Part shown: in pieces, positions 18,962 to 28,147 of the stretch | Numbering within the stretch: position 1 is the stretch's first letter | Layout: every line of letters starts with the position of its first letter | DNA from: Fluoribacter dumoffii NY 23 | GTDB taxonomy: Bacteria; Pseudomonadota; Gammaproteobacteria; Legionellales; Legionellaceae | DNA: 64,000 nucleotides | Assembly (NCBI RefSeq): GCF_000236165.1 | Contig: NZ_CM001373.1 | Span: forward strand, 3,440,325 to 3,504,324 | Direction of reading: 5' to 3' | Notes under the pieces: generated by a model | The model's database searches: none | Told to the model about the DNA's origin: nothing | Seen by the model: only the letters and a program-made list of their open reading frames with translations | Made by a program: the position numbers and the translations under genes

Positions 18962-19005
18962 ACTCCTTATGAGCCCGCATCTTTAATTAAATAACTATAT
19001 ATAGA

Positions 19006-19398
19006 TCAACAAACCTGTTGAATAGAAAACGCAACGTCAAATTCATCGTATAAGGCTTTAGGCTTTAAGGGCGCCCTTCCTCTATGTATTTTATTTGGAC
19101 TCTCTTCCAACTTAACCAAGCCATACTGCTCCATTGTCCTTAAAGTCCTAAGGATATTATTCGCTTTTCTTTTATACCCAGTTAACGCCTCTAAATCAGA
19201 TACAGATTTCGGCTCATTTTCAATGATTAACTTTAGTAAAAGCTGATTATCCTCAGACAAAACATGAGCCAATGATTTCATTGACGTAAACCAAATCTTT
19301 GGTTCGTCCTTTTTGGGTTTATATATACCCTTAGCAATGGCAATTGTGCGTTGCTTATACTGCTCAAGGGACATAATGCCTATTCTTGCTTTATTCAT
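19006..19398 (-). CDS. tumA: Winged-helix antitoxin of a TumE/TumA-type pair
   Basis: The 130-residue protein carries a MarR/HVO_A0114-like helix-turn-helix: LLLKLIIENEPKSVSDLEAL, then KANNILRTLRTMEQYGLVKL, then a wing ending in RGRAP. Its ATG overlaps the stop of the toxin gene (TAATG), so the two are translationally coupled. Antitoxins of this kind neutralise the toxin and repress the operon; a palindrome at 19772-19788 is a likely site. Family assignment rests on gene pairing and the HTH. Confidence 0.75.
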   Translation of the reverse strand: MNKARIGIMSLEQYKQRTIAIAKGIYKPKKDEPKIWFTSMKSLAHVLSEDNQLLLKLIIENEPKSVSDLEALTGYKRKANNILRTLRTMEQYGLVKLEESPNKIHRGRAPLKPKALYDEFDVAFSIQQVC

Positions 19399-19763
19399 TA
19401 TTTACTCTCCTTAAGAGATACAAGACGCTTATCCACCTCATTCCAAAAGTCTTCTAAAAGCTGTCCTGCATTAACATAATTATAAGGTCTTCCTTGATCC
19501 TTCTCATCAAAATGCCAATGATCAAAGGTTCTTTCCGGGCTAACCCCTTTCTTTGCCCCATATTTAATTTCATGGCTATTATCAAAACCCAATATTCGAT
19601 TATTGGATTTATCATGTAAAGTTAACGAATATTTAATACCCTGTTGTCGGCTTTGTGTTTTAATTACCTCAAACTTCACCCATAATCCAAGAGATTCATC
19701 AATAATGATTCTTTCACCATTAAGCTCTAATAGATTTTCCAATGTATGATCAATTGTATTCAT
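19398..19763 (-). CDS. tumE: TumE (DUF6516)-like toxin
   Basis: The 121-residue protein shows the family pattern: an N-terminal strand with IIIDESLGLWVKFEV, then GIKYSLTLHDKSNNRILGFDN, a His-rich centre (DHWHFDEKD) and the C-terminal block AGQLLEDFWNEVDKRL. This family pairs with a winged-helix antitoxin, as here, and is a type II toxin whose target is not well established. The toxin gene comes first and the antitoxin gene overlaps it by one base. Both frames are intact. Confidence 0.75.
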   Translation of the reverse strand: MNTIDHTLENLLELNGERIIIDESLGLWVKFEVIKTQSRQQGIKYSLTLHDKSNNRILGFDNSHEIKYGAKKGVSPERTFDHWHFDEKDQGRPYNYVNAGQLLEDFWNEVDKRLVSLKESK

Positions 19764-19771
19764 AATTAATT

Positions 19772-19788
19772 ATATCATAAGATGATAT
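19772..19788. promoter_or_regulatory. Palindrome upstream of tumE, likely operator
   Basis: ATATCAT-AAG-ATGATAT is a perfect 7-3-7 inverted repeat ending eight bases before the tumE start codon, a normal place for autoregulation by the antitoxin. It could overlap the -10 region. The following bases to 20024 show no gene. Confidence 0.5.
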
Positions 19789-20024
19789 GTTTGCAATTAT
19801 AAACGGGGGTTTTCTTAACTCCTCCACCGTATTTCTTCTGAATAATAAAAATTCAATAATATAAATAAGAAATTTGGTTAAGTATTTAAATTCAAAAAAT
19901 GCTCACTCAACTCTATGGGGTTTAAACAAACGAGACCTAACATTATGAAATAAATATCGTCGGAAAAAGTGGGGCATAATTTAAGTTTTTTAAATAGAAC
20001 CAGCATCATGTGCGAAACAGATGG

Positions 20025-21393
20025 TCAATTTTTTACAGTTTTTACAAAATATTGTTCTAATGGCATTAGAAATTTATTCATTTTTTCATCAAGTTCAGAA
20101 TCGATTTCTGGGATATTTAATTTATATAAATATCTAACTTCCTCAGGCAAGGAAGTTTTTAATAAAGGTGATTTTGCAAGTGCATTCCTATATCCATCTC
20201 CTGTTAACAAATATATTTCGTCACCTTTAGTTTTATACACTCCAAAATCCATAGGATCGAATTCAAGAACAAATTGCGCTAAACTATTCGTATTGTCTTG
20301 AAGGAATTTATTTACTCTATTTTTTATAAGTTCAGAATATCCACTTTTCACTTGAGTGATTCGATGATATTTTCTATTTACTAAGGAATTACTTAATAAA
20401 ATGAGTAACTTAATTTCTTGAGAGAAGTTAGTTTTTATTTTTATATCGGAAATCTGTCGTAATAGTGTCCAAATCATAATCTGTTATTTTTTCATAATGT
20501 TTAAGTAAGTCCTTTAAAATGGCGTCTTTAGTTGTTTCTTTAACTTGGGAGATGTTATTTAAAAATCCTATTAAGGGAAAATGATCAATTTTCATTATCC
20601 TAGAAAGATCATATAAGTTTTTATTTATTAATTTTAAAACAATCTTGAGCAGATATTCACAGAAGCATTTAATCCTATGAAAATATACGTTTTTATTCAT
20701 TAATCTACGTGCCATTATATAATGCTCAACAGCATTTAATGCTTTTTCTTCAATACAAATTACATTGTCTTTTTGACATATTTTCAAGCAATTAACTAGC
20801 CAATATAAATCAAAACATCCATAGGTTACCCCACAAAAATGACTATCTCTTAATAAATAATCAAAACGATCAACGTCGAGTTGTGAGGAGATAATCCCAT
20901 GAAGTTTATGCTTTTTATCTGTATATATTTTTTTTACTTCAGAACTATACTTAGAATCAATTACGTTTTCCTCTATTAATTGATCTATGAATATTCTTGA
21001 CCAATCTTCATGACTTATTTGTGACTCCTTCTTTGAATCAATTAAATTATTTGCTATTAAGGTTTCGTTAATGATTTTTTCAAAAGCATGAGAGAAAGGA
21101 CCATGTCCAATATCATGCAATAAAGCTGTAATCGCCAGAGAAATTTTTTCATCTTGATCAGAAGAAATTCCATAAATTGACGAATAAACTAAAGTTGAAA
21201 GATAGGCAGTACCTAGAGAATGGCTAAACCTATTATGAACCGCTCCAGGATAAGCAAACTCAGCAAAAGATAATTGCTTTATCTGTCTAAGTCTTTGAAA
21301 ATATTTTGAGTTAATAACTTCAAACAATGCTTCATGCACTTTGTCCTCAAAGCTCATAACTCCATGTACGGGATCACAAATAATCTTTCCCAT
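20025..21393 (-). pseudogene. HD-domain phosphohydrolase (dGTPase-like), frameshifted
   Basis: The first frame (21393 to 20428) has DPVHG, QRLRQIKQL, then HNRFSHSLGT, LHDIGHGPFSHAFE and SQLDVDRFDYLLRD, the metal-binding H...HD...D set of SamHD1/dGTPase relatives. It runs out at YDLDTITTDF. The second frame (20477 to 20025) continues with IWTLLRQISD and LLSNSLVNRKYHRI, which matches the family motif after DYD. A small indel near 20465-20477 therefore breaks a protein of about 460 residues. The first 321 residues keep every catalytic residue. AAGGA precedes the start. Enzymes of this family include dNTP-depleting phage-defence proteins; that role is inference. Confidence 0.8.
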
Positions 21394-21537
21394 TTTTATC
21401 CTTGTCTGAGGCTCCTTCTTGTTAAATTATAGTCAACTTTGACTAATTACTTACCTTTTTAAAAAATATAGATTCTCAACTATTACTTATAAAATTATTT
21501 ACCTTACTTAGAAAGGTTTATATTTGATTGAATATGA

Positions 21538-21714
21538 CTAATAAATCCGTATTATTATAGGTGCTAAAGTATGCTCAAATTCACCATAAATATGTGTTTT
21601 GGGGACATCAATGAGATAAGTATATCTAATTTTAAGTTTTTCATTTAAATCGCAATGAATAAAAATTTCTGCTACTCTATTCAAGCGGCTATCTAAAAGC
21701 TTGGCCTCAAACAT
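21538..21714 (-). CDS. Small unknown open frame
   Basis: ATG 21714 opens a 58-residue frame (MFEAKLLDSRLNRVAEIFIH at the start, HTLAPIIIRIY at the end). No ribosome site is seen and a stop lies shortly upstream, so it may be a fragment of a longer lost gene. It sits between the HD gene and the divergent TIGR04255 operon. Confidence 0.35.
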   Translation of the reverse strand: MFEAKLLDSRLNRVAEIFIHCDLNEKLKIRYTYLIDVPKTHIYGEFEHTLAPIIIRIY

Positions 21715-21843
21715 AGAGAAAATAAAGAGTCATCTATATAATCAAATATGAGCATGATTTTTGAGAATTTTCTTGCATGATTTTGACGGTATAATTAACA
21801 AAAGTAAAATTATTCCAATAACTACGGTATATCTGGCAAATTG

Positions 21844-22584
21844 ATGAAAAAACGAAAATATGATAAACCACAAATCCAAGAAGCTATATTTGAGGCCAAA
21901 TTTAATTTCGAAAATTTTGATGTCGCTATGCCTGGTCAAATATTTGAGTTGATTAAAAATGAATATCCAATAAAGCAAGACTATAAACATTTTTCTCTGA
22001 CATTCTCAGAAAACTCAAATCTTTCACCTTTAATACAAGCTCCATTAATACGAGCATCTAAAAATGATAACTCAGAAATATTACAATTTGGACCAGGAAT
22101 AACAGTAGCCAATAATCTAAGATATGAGAGCTGGGATGCTTTTGAACCAACAATTAATAAAATTTTGTCCGCATATATTGATGTTGCTAACCCTATTAAT
22201 GTCAATCGTATTGGAACTCGATACATTAATAATATTCATATTCCCTTAGAAAATATAAGTGTTTCTGATTATTTTAATTTAGATATACAAATTCCTAGCC
22301 AATTACCAAGTATGAAATCTCTCGAGCTTGTTTTTTTAAATGATGTCGTTAGGAATAATAACAGCTTTACGATACGAACAAGATTTTCAACCGAAACTCT
22401 AAAACAAAATGAAATTGGAGGAAGGTTTATTTTAGATTTAGATTGTTATATTGAAAAACAATTTGATTGTGATATTAAAAGTTTAATTTCATTAGCCAAA
22501 GAATCTCATGACATTTTAGAAGATTTTTTTGAGACTATAATAAGTAATAAGACACGTTCGATTTTGGAAGTTAAAAATGGATAG
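21844..22584 (+). CDS. TIGR04255-family protein
   Basis: The 246-residue protein fits the sporadically distributed TIGR04255 family: an N-terminal P-I-EAIFEAKF strand, ILQFGPGITVANNLRYESWDAFEP around residues 80-100, and VNRIGTRYINNI around 120. No enzymatic motif is visible and no biochemical role is established for the family. It begins a three-gene operon with an unknown coiled-coil protein, which it overlaps by 8 bases, and an HNH nuclease. ATG 21844 is preferred over TTG 21841. Confidence 0.75.
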   Translation: MKKRKYDKPQIQEAIFEAKFNFENFDVAMPGQIFELIKNEYPIKQDYKHFSLTFSENSNLSPLIQAPLIRASKNDNSEILQFGPGITVANNLRYESWDAFEPTINKILSAYIDVANPINVNRIGTRYINNIHIPLENISVSDYFNLDIQIPSQLPSMKSLELVFLNDVVRNNNSFTIRTRFSTETLKQNEIGGRFILDLDCYIEKQFDCDIKSLISLAKESHDILEDFFETIISNKTRSILEVKNG

Positions 22585-23017
22585 TTCTTCTATAGCTCTC
22601 CGAGCACCCTTAAAGCTTGAACCATCTAGTAAATGGATTAGGCCTAATACAACTTATGAAGATTTTAGTGCTAAAGCGTATGATGCTGAATCCATACAAA
22701 GAAGAAGAATAGAATCTATTATTTCGACTATCACATTACAGGATAATAAAGAATTACAGATCGAGCACTTATTTAAACTTAAATCGCCTCTTATTCAAAA
22801 AAGAAATAAAATTATAAAAAATCCTATCAAATTAATTTTTTCTAAAAGTAAGTTGAAAGATATTGATGCAGAACTTGATAAAATTGAACTAGAAATCTAT
22901 AGACTTCAATCACAGGATACCAAAAATAATATGGATATTGATAATCTTCTACTACATATAGAAAAAAAATTATCAAGGCGTAATCAAATTTTTTCAGAAA
23001 GCTCATCAAAAGCTTAA
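22577..23017 (+). CDS. Unknown helical protein, middle gene of the TIGR04255/HNH operon
   Basis: The 146-residue protein begins with a Ser/Pro-rich segment and continues as charged helix with coiled-coil character (residues 80-140, with runs such as LKDIDAELDKIELEIYRLQS). No catalytic motif is seen. It overlaps the TIGR04255 gene by 8 bases and ends 15 bases before the HNH gene, so tight co-expression is expected. It may bridge the two partners, which is inference. Confidence 0.65.
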   Translation: MDSSSIALRAPLKLEPSSKWIRPNTTYEDFSAKAYDAESIQRRRIESIISTITLQDNKELQIEHLFKLKSPLIQKRNKIIKNPIKLIFSKSKLKDIDAELDKIELEIYRLQSQDTKNNMDIDNLLLHIEKKLSRRNQIFSESSSKA

Positions 23018-23032
23018 AGACTATCATTATAA

Positions 23033-23605
23033 ATGGCTACATATCGAACTTATAAACCTAGACTTAGAATAGACTTCAATTATTCTTGTGGGTATTGCAA
23101 GGCCAATGAGCCTGAGATTGGAGGAGCAAAAAACTCATTTCAAATAGACCACTATCAGCCAAAAAAAGAGTTTCCTGAATTGATAAATAATTATGAAAAT
23201 CTAATCTATGCATGTAGAGCATGTAATCAGTACAAGGGTGACTATTGGCCTACTCCTTTTGAATCTTTATTACAAAAAATAATATTAAATCCCAGAGTAG
23301 ATAATTTAGAGAAACATATAGATCTAAGAAATTTTGAGTGGATGGCTAAAACGCTTAGAGGAAAATGGAATATTTTAAAATTAAGATTAGCTTCAGAACC
23401 CCATATAACAAGAAGAAAAGACAGAGCTAAAATTCAACAGATGATTAAAAAGCTTTTAGACAAAATACCAACATTTCAAAAGGAGATCCTTGATTTAGAA
23501 ACGAAAGGAGATATTTTAAATTGTCAAAAGCTTAGACAAGAATATGAAGAGCATTTAGAAGATATAAACACGTTGAAAAGAAAAATTGAAGGGCCTATGG
23601 AGTAA
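23033..23605 (+). CDS. HNH endonuclease
   Basis: An HNH zinc-finger nuclease core lies in residues 18-65: CGYCKANE, FQIDHYQPKKEFPEL with the catalytic His, NYENLIYACRACNQYKGD with the second Cys pair and the Asn. The C-terminal 100 residues are helical and basic, ending in a coiled coil. It closes the operon with the TIGR04255 protein. Nucleases in such pairs are often the effector of a defence or competition system, but nothing shows the trigger here. Confidence 0.8.
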   Translation: MATYRTYKPRLRIDFNYSCGYCKANEPEIGGAKNSFQIDHYQPKKEFPELINNYENLIYACRACNQYKGDYWPTPFESLLQKIILNPRVDNLEKHIDLRNFEWMAKTLRGKWNILKLRLASEPHITRRKDRAKIQQMIKKLLDKIPTFQKEILDLETKGDILNCQKLRQEYEEHLEDINTLKRKIEGPME

Positions 23606-23679
23606 ATAGTAATCCCCCTGAAAAATCTTTTATAAATAATTTATATCCACCGACACAATTAAGTTTTTTTAATGGTTTT

Positions 23680-24228
23680 TTACTGATTTATATACTTATA
23701 CAGTGTAGTCTTACCAACACCAACCATTTTGCAGATAGATTGAATTGAATGTTTTTTATTGGCATATAGAGTTTTTACCAGCTCTTTTTGCTCATCACTG
23801 AGTTTCTCTGGTCTGCCACCTTGTCGACCCCGAGCCCTAGCAGCCTCAAGGCCAGCAAGGGTACGCTCTTTAATCAAGTTTCGTTCAAATTCAGAAAGTG
23901 CACCAAAGACGTGAAACATAAATTTCCCAGAAGGTGTCTCAGTATTAATAGCCTCGGTAACACTATGGAAACCGATTCCTTTTTCTTCTAGCTTACTGAC
24001 ATAAGAGATTAAATGTTTGAGTGATCGCCCTAGCCTATCCAATCGCCAAACAACCAAAACATCCCCTTCTCTTAGAAAATTTTCAACCTTCTCTAAACCA
24101 GGTCGTTCAGATACAGAACCACTAATCTTATCAGTAAAAATTTGCTCACATCCCACCTTTTTCAATTCATCCAATTGCAAGTCTAAATTTTGTTCATGTG
24201 TAGAAACTCTGGCATATCCTACTCTCAT
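23680..24228 (-). CDS. Serine recombinase, resolvase/invertase family
   Basis: Intact 182-residue small serine recombinase. The catalytic Ser is in GYARVSTHEQN at about residue 9, the Arg cluster is in VVWRLDRLGRSLKHL near 65, and a C-terminal Hin-type helix-turn-helix lies after GGRPEKL (SIQSICKMVGVGKTTLYKYI). No Tn3-type transposase is nearby. It sits just left of the second att-like site and may be a leftover of a transposon or plasmid resolution system. Confidence 0.9.
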   Translation of the reverse strand: MRVGYARVSTHEQNLDLQLDELKKVGCEQIFTDKISGSVSERPGLEKVENFLREGDVLVVWRLDRLGRSLKHLISYVSKLEEKGIGFHSVTEAINTETPSGKFMFHVFGALSEFERNLIKERTLAGLEAARARGRQGGRPEKLSDEQKELVKTLYANKKHSIQSICKMVGVGKTTLYKYINQ

Positions 24229-24478
24229 TAATATTCCTTAATGTTCGGAAAGGCTAAAAGAATAGAATAAAATGAACTTTGATTAATGTATAGAGTTTTC
24301 GAACTTGTTTTCGGGGGTGAAATGTAAATTTTTGAACATCAATATCAGGCGTTCACAAACCCATCGTTTTATGGAATAGAATGTTAAGAAGATAATAGAA
24401 ATTAGCGGAAGAATAAGTCCAGATAATCCCTTTGAAATGAAAAAACAAATTAATTTTCTTATAAATCAAGGAGTTATA

Positions 24479-24507
24479 TGGTGGAGGCGGCGGGAATCGA
24501 ACCCGCT
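24479..24507 (-). other. att-like core 2: tRNA/tmRNA 3'-end fragment
   Basis: The minus strand gives AGCGGGTTCGATTCCCGC, a perfect 5-bp T stem with a TTCGATT loop, followed by CGCCTCCACCA with an encoded CCA end. The rest of the tRNA or tmRNA is absent. The end sequence is closest in form to a tmRNA (ssrA) 3' end, a frequent integrase target. Paired GTGCCG repeats follow 126 bp inside. Confidence 0.7.
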
Positions 24508-24632
24508 ACCATGTATTTTGCTCTTTTCACGAAATACCACTAAAGACCATGAACAACCATGTCAATTCTGGGCTATCGTTCTTTCTCCAAAATATATTAA
24601 GTTGTCTTTCATCGTCTGTAATTGTCCTCAAA

Positions 24633-24653
24633 TGGTGCCGTTTTGGTGCCGCT
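24633..24653. repeat. Paired TGGTGCCG direct repeats, 11-bp period
   Basis: TGGTGCCG occurs at 24633-24640 and 24644-24651. The surrounding 55 bases (24601-24655) align with 38869-38923, sharing TTGTCTTT, GTCTG and AATTGTC upstream of the pair. A related pair lies at 63969-63986. These look like arm-type integrase sites at element ends. The repeat runs into the stop codon of the FRG gene. Confidence 0.6.
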
Positions 24654-25626
24654 AATTAGAGGTGAGTTCAGCTTGCTCGATCGCATCAGGAAAAAGATAC
24701 ACCTTATTTATCCGCTTCTCTTTCAGTAGCCCCTTAATGTAACATAAGTTGCTTTCTGTTCGTTCAATCAAAAACTCCTTAAGTTCAAATCTACAGGTGT
24801 CCAATCGATTTTTATAGCGTTGACTAAAATAATTCAATGATGGGAAGGCTCCGTTTTGCAAAAAGAAAGAACACGGATGGCTAAAATAGCTGAAAGTACC
24901 TTCTTGTCTTTCCGCTCTAATGTTTTCTGTGTGTATATTTCTATCATGTATTTTAATTGGCGACTGTGGATCAAGGATTTTAAAAGCGTATAAAGCAAGA
25001 AATTTGGAGTTTTGCTCAGATTCATTTCCTAAAGCAAAATAAATAGCCACATGAAAATTATATGACCAATCTAATGCCGCAGTTGGGATCCCATAATGTT
25101 GTGGCAATGTCTCGTCTACAGCAGACAGATCTTCATAGGGATTAGCTCGCTGAATGAGCGCCCCATCCTTTAAACTGTGACGGTTAATAATGGTTGGAAG
25201 ATATCTTTCAAACATCTGTTGAAAAGTGGTTTCCTGCCTCCAATACTCAGCGTCACGTAATAGAAAGCTGGCAACATCTTGTTCAGAGACGTTATCAGGA
25301 TTATTTTTAACAAAAAGATGAAGAGAATGGTTGTAGCGCATTATATAAAGGCACCATTCTTTTAATAAGTATATTGCTGGATGTTGCGAATGAATAGGAT
25401 TAGATGAATACCATGATGCTATAGTTTTTTTAATTTCTTTGCTATTGAACCACTCATCAAGCTGCGTTAGGTGAATATTAAAGTCTATCTCCATTTGAGC
25501 AATCGAATGTTCTCTAAAAGCACTGGGTGTTAACTGATACCTATAATCTTCATGTCCTCTGAAAACATACCCTTCCAAAGACAATTGCTCTAGCGTAGAG
25601 ATTATAGTGCTGATGCTTGCTGTCAT
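24652..25626 (-). CDS. FRG-domain protein
   Basis: The N-terminus has YVFRGHEDYRYQLTPSAFRE, the FRG signature, and residues 170-200 have LPQHYGIPTAALDWSYNFHVAIYFAL, the second conserved block. FRG proteins often occur in defence and mobile regions, and the domain resembles ADP-ribosyl-transferase-like folds, but their activity is not settled. At 324 residues it has the usual length. Its stop codon lies exactly at the edge of the att repeat (24633-24653), so the last residues may have been set by integration. Confidence 0.8.
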   Translation of the reverse strand: MTASISTIISTLEQLSLEGYVFRGHEDYRYQLTPSAFREHSIAQMEIDFNIHLTQLDEWFNSKEIKKTIASWYSSNPIHSQHPAIYLLKEWCLYIMRYNHSLHLFVKNNPDNVSEQDVASFLLRDAEYWRQETTFQQMFERYLPTIINRHSLKDGALIQRANPYEDLSAVDETLPQHYGIPTAALDWSYNFHVAIYFALGNESEQNSKFLALYAFKILDPQSPIKIHDRNIHTENIRAERQEGTFSYFSHPCSFFLQNGAFPSLNYFSQRYKNRLDTCRFELKEFLIERTESNLCYIKGLLKEKRINKVYLFPDAIEQAELTSN

Positions 25627-25717
25627 AGAATGAACTTCTTTTTAAGAATGGATGGTTCAATTGTTAATTGCATTATGATTTAATATTCTGCTCACATATG
25701 CAATAAAGGGATATTTA

Positions 25718-26173
25718 ATGAGGAAGGAAATATTTTTTTCAATTTTATTAGCTCTACAATTTATTGTAGGCTGTGTTCCTAGATCATTAGAACCAAATGC
25801 GAAAAAAGTGGTGATTATCTATAATCAAAGTACTATGGCCAAATCATGTGAGTTTTTAGGGAAAATATTTAATAGTGATGTACATGGAAAAAAACTTCAC
25901 TTCACGCTTGGTTTAGAGAAAAATCTAAAAACCGATGACCTTAATTTTCTTAAAAATGAAGGGGCTAAATTAGGGGCCAACCTTGTTGTATTTGAAGAGC
26001 ATCACACATCAATAGAAAGGTACCACCCTCAACCTGGTCATATAACCGACATTAGTATACATGCTATTTATGCCAAGGCTTATCGATGTCCTCCAAATTT
26101 AATCAAAAGCATGGAACAATTAAATGAATATCATCATGCATATAAAAATCCAGTGATTACTAAAAATAATTAA
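25718..26173 (+). CDS. DUF4156-like lipoprotein
   Basis: The signal ends in a lipobox (LLALQFIVGC), so it should be a lipoprotein. The body matches the DUF4156 pattern: a Cys in the first third (MAKSCEFLGKIF), FLKNEGAKLGANLVVFEEHH in the middle and a final AKAYRCPP. The two body cysteines could form a disulfide, as in RcsF-like envelope proteins. AAGGG precedes ATG. It is transcribed alone; the role is unknown. Confidence 0.72.
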   Translation: MRKEIFFSILLALQFIVGCVPRSLEPNAKKVVIIYNQSTMAKSCEFLGKIFNSDVHGKKLHFTLGLEKNLKTDDLNFLKNEGAKLGANLVVFEEHHTSIERYHPQPGHITDISIHAIYAKAYRCPPNLIKSMEQLNEYHHAYKNPVITKNN

Positions 26174-26287
26174 TTATTGATGGAGTAATGGAATAGCAAT
26201 AAGTCGATGCATCTTTTAAAAAGCATCTGTAGATATATAACTGCATTAAAAAAAATGCTCTGCCATAAATTAATTAAATGAAAACCT

Positions 26288-28147
26288 CTAAACTTTATAA
26301 AGACTTATATCCTCTTTTAGGTGTTTAACAATATCATCTAAATGATGAATAAATGTCATCATCTCTTCTATGCCACTAGAAAAAGTTGCAGTAGCACGAT
26401 TAATTTCATTCATACTCTCAACGATTTGCTCAATTCCAACTGCTTCTTGCCTAATAGATACCTCAATGTGTTGGCTTGAAATGGATGCTTCATTAATCAT
26501 TTTACTTAGCGCATGAATAACGTCGCCTGCTTTCTCAATGAGCTTAATTCCTGAATCAAGAGTGTTAGCTCCTTCTTCGGTAACGGTGACCGCTTTTTCA
26601 GTGCTACGCCGTATGTCCTCAAGAATTTTTTGCACCTGTATCGTGGATTGTTCTGATTGCTCTGCAAGGTTTCTTACTTCAGTTGCCACTGCGGCAAAAC
26701 CTTTTCCAGATTCTCCTGCTTTTGATGCTTCAATTGATGCATTTAATGCTAACATCTTGGATTGTTGGGCAAGCGTATTTACTACTAACGTAATTTCACC
26801 GATTTGTTGCATGTGGTTACTTAAATCAAGAATAGTTTGCGCAATAAGCTTCATCTTTTCTTCTGAAGCCCTAATACCCAGAATGCTTTGTTCTACAGAA
26901 TGAGCACCAAGCTTTCCCTGTTCATAGGTATTTTGAGCCACTTCTCGTAAAACCTGAGCTTTAGCCATAGTGTTTTTTGAACTATTGTCTATTTCTTCCA
27001 ATGAAGCACTGATTTGATTAATCGCAGATGCTTGGGAACTAATTTCTATTGCTTGTTTATTGGCAGAAGTGAGTACCGTTCCTACCATTGTGACGATATC
27101 ACTGCTGGCTTGTGTAATTTTTTTTGTTATTGATGAAAGCCTATCCGTCATAGAGTTTAAATCTCGGCCCAAATCTTGTAATATGCCTTCATTTTCTATT
27201 TCAAGACGATGACGAAGATCACCGGAAGCAACTTTACTGCTATGTAGACTAAATTTTTTCGAAGAATTAATCAGATTTTCCAATAACACTCGAGTCTCCT
27301 CCTCTTTATTACGAAGCATTTCTTCATTCTTTTTTATGGCATCTTGCATGATTTTTAGGGATAAAAGTAGCTTACCCAATTTATCTGATGATATGATTTC
27401 GATTGCTACGTTTCGCTCTCCTGCGGCAATTCGCTCAGCAGCATTTATTGCATTATCTAGTGGAATGGATAATGCTCGCTGTGTCATATAAGGGACAATC
27501 ACTGTTAAAAAAATTGCTAAAATCAACAGCCACAAAGCGGATTTTTTTAAAGAAATTAAATTCTTATCTATTTCATTTATATGAGATTCAATTTCTTTGG
27601 ATAAGTCTTTAAATAGCCCCCCTTCTCTTTTACCCGTTATCTCCGAAGAAGGACCATCAATGAGATCTATCATTGATTTTTGAATGGCTCGTGTTTTGTT
27701 CCTGCTATTTTCTACATTATCTGGATTATTAGGATCTCTTGGAGCATTTATTATTGAAGCTTGAGCTTGATGCAACGATTTATAAAGCTGTCGAAGCTTA
27801 TTCCATTTATGTTGTATTTCTTGATTATCCAATACTTGGATTACTTGATCACCCTGGACTCTAACTTGATGAATTTCATTCCATATATTGTCAAAATATA
27901 TCTTATCTTGTGGGTTTCCTGTCATTGCCCAATGCTCCAAGATGTCTTGAGATTGATAAATTTGGGCATCAAGGATAGGAGGCAAATTCTCATTTTGAAT
28001 TTTGTTACTCAGGTGGATTATATAGTTTACTTTGGGTACTAAAAGTATAATCAATATTAATAAAGGTAATCCAAGAGTCATAAATCCAATAAACAATCGG
28101 GTACCCAATGTAATCACAAAACGCCGTTGGATTGCATTAGCTTTCAT
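26288..28147 (-). CDS. Methyl-accepting chemotaxis protein-like receptor
   Basis: The 619-residue protein has a first membrane helix near 20-40, a periplasmic helical sensor of about 165 residues, a second helix near 205-225 and a HAMP domain. The long signalling coiled coil has its hairpin tip at NTLAQQSKMLALNASIEASKAGESGKGFAAVATEVRNLAEQS (given here as landmarks, around residue 460-500). No CheB/CheR tether is seen. A strong AAGGAGG site precedes the start. A response regulator lies upstream in the same direction. It may sense a metal or stress signal, which is inference from the island context. Confidence 0.88.
   Translation of the reverse strand: MKANAIQRRFVITLGTRLFIGFMTLGLPLLILIILLVPKVNYIIHLSNKIQNENLPPILDAQIYQSQDILEHWAMTGNPQDKIYFDNIWNEIHQVRVQGDQVIQVLDNQEIQHKWNKLRQLYKSLHQAQASIINAPRDPNNPDNVENSRNKTRAIQKSMIDLIDGPSSEITGKREGGLFKDLSKEIESHINEIDKNLISLKKSALWLLILAIFLTVIVPYMTQRALSIPLDNAINAAERIAAGERNVAIEIISSDKLGKLLLSLKIMQDAIKKNEEMLRNKEEETRVLLENLINSSKKFSLHSSKVASGDLRHRLEIENEGILQDLGRDLNSMTDRLSSITKKITQASSDIVTMVGTVLTSANKQAIEISSQASAINQISASLEEIDNSSKNTMAKAQVLREVAQNTYEQGKLGAHSVEQSILGIRASEEKMKLIAQTILDLSNHMQQIGEITLVVNTLAQQSKMLALNASIEASKAGESGKGFAAVATEVRNLAEQSEQSTIQVQKILEDIRRSTEKAVTVTEEGANTLDSGIKLIEKAGDVIHALSKMINEASISSQHIEVSIRQEAVGIEQIVESMNEINRATATFSSGIEEMMTFIHHLDDIVKHLKEDISLYKV

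Noticed and set aside
24479-24507. A complete tRNA gene
   Set aside because: Only the T-arm and acceptor end are present here and at 11252 and 38766; no D-arm or anticodon arm follows.
24437-24655. A 72-codon open frame on the plus strand
   Set aside because: Its WWRRRESNPLPC segment is the usual artefact of translating a tRNA/tmRNA 3' end in reverse; it crosses the att core.
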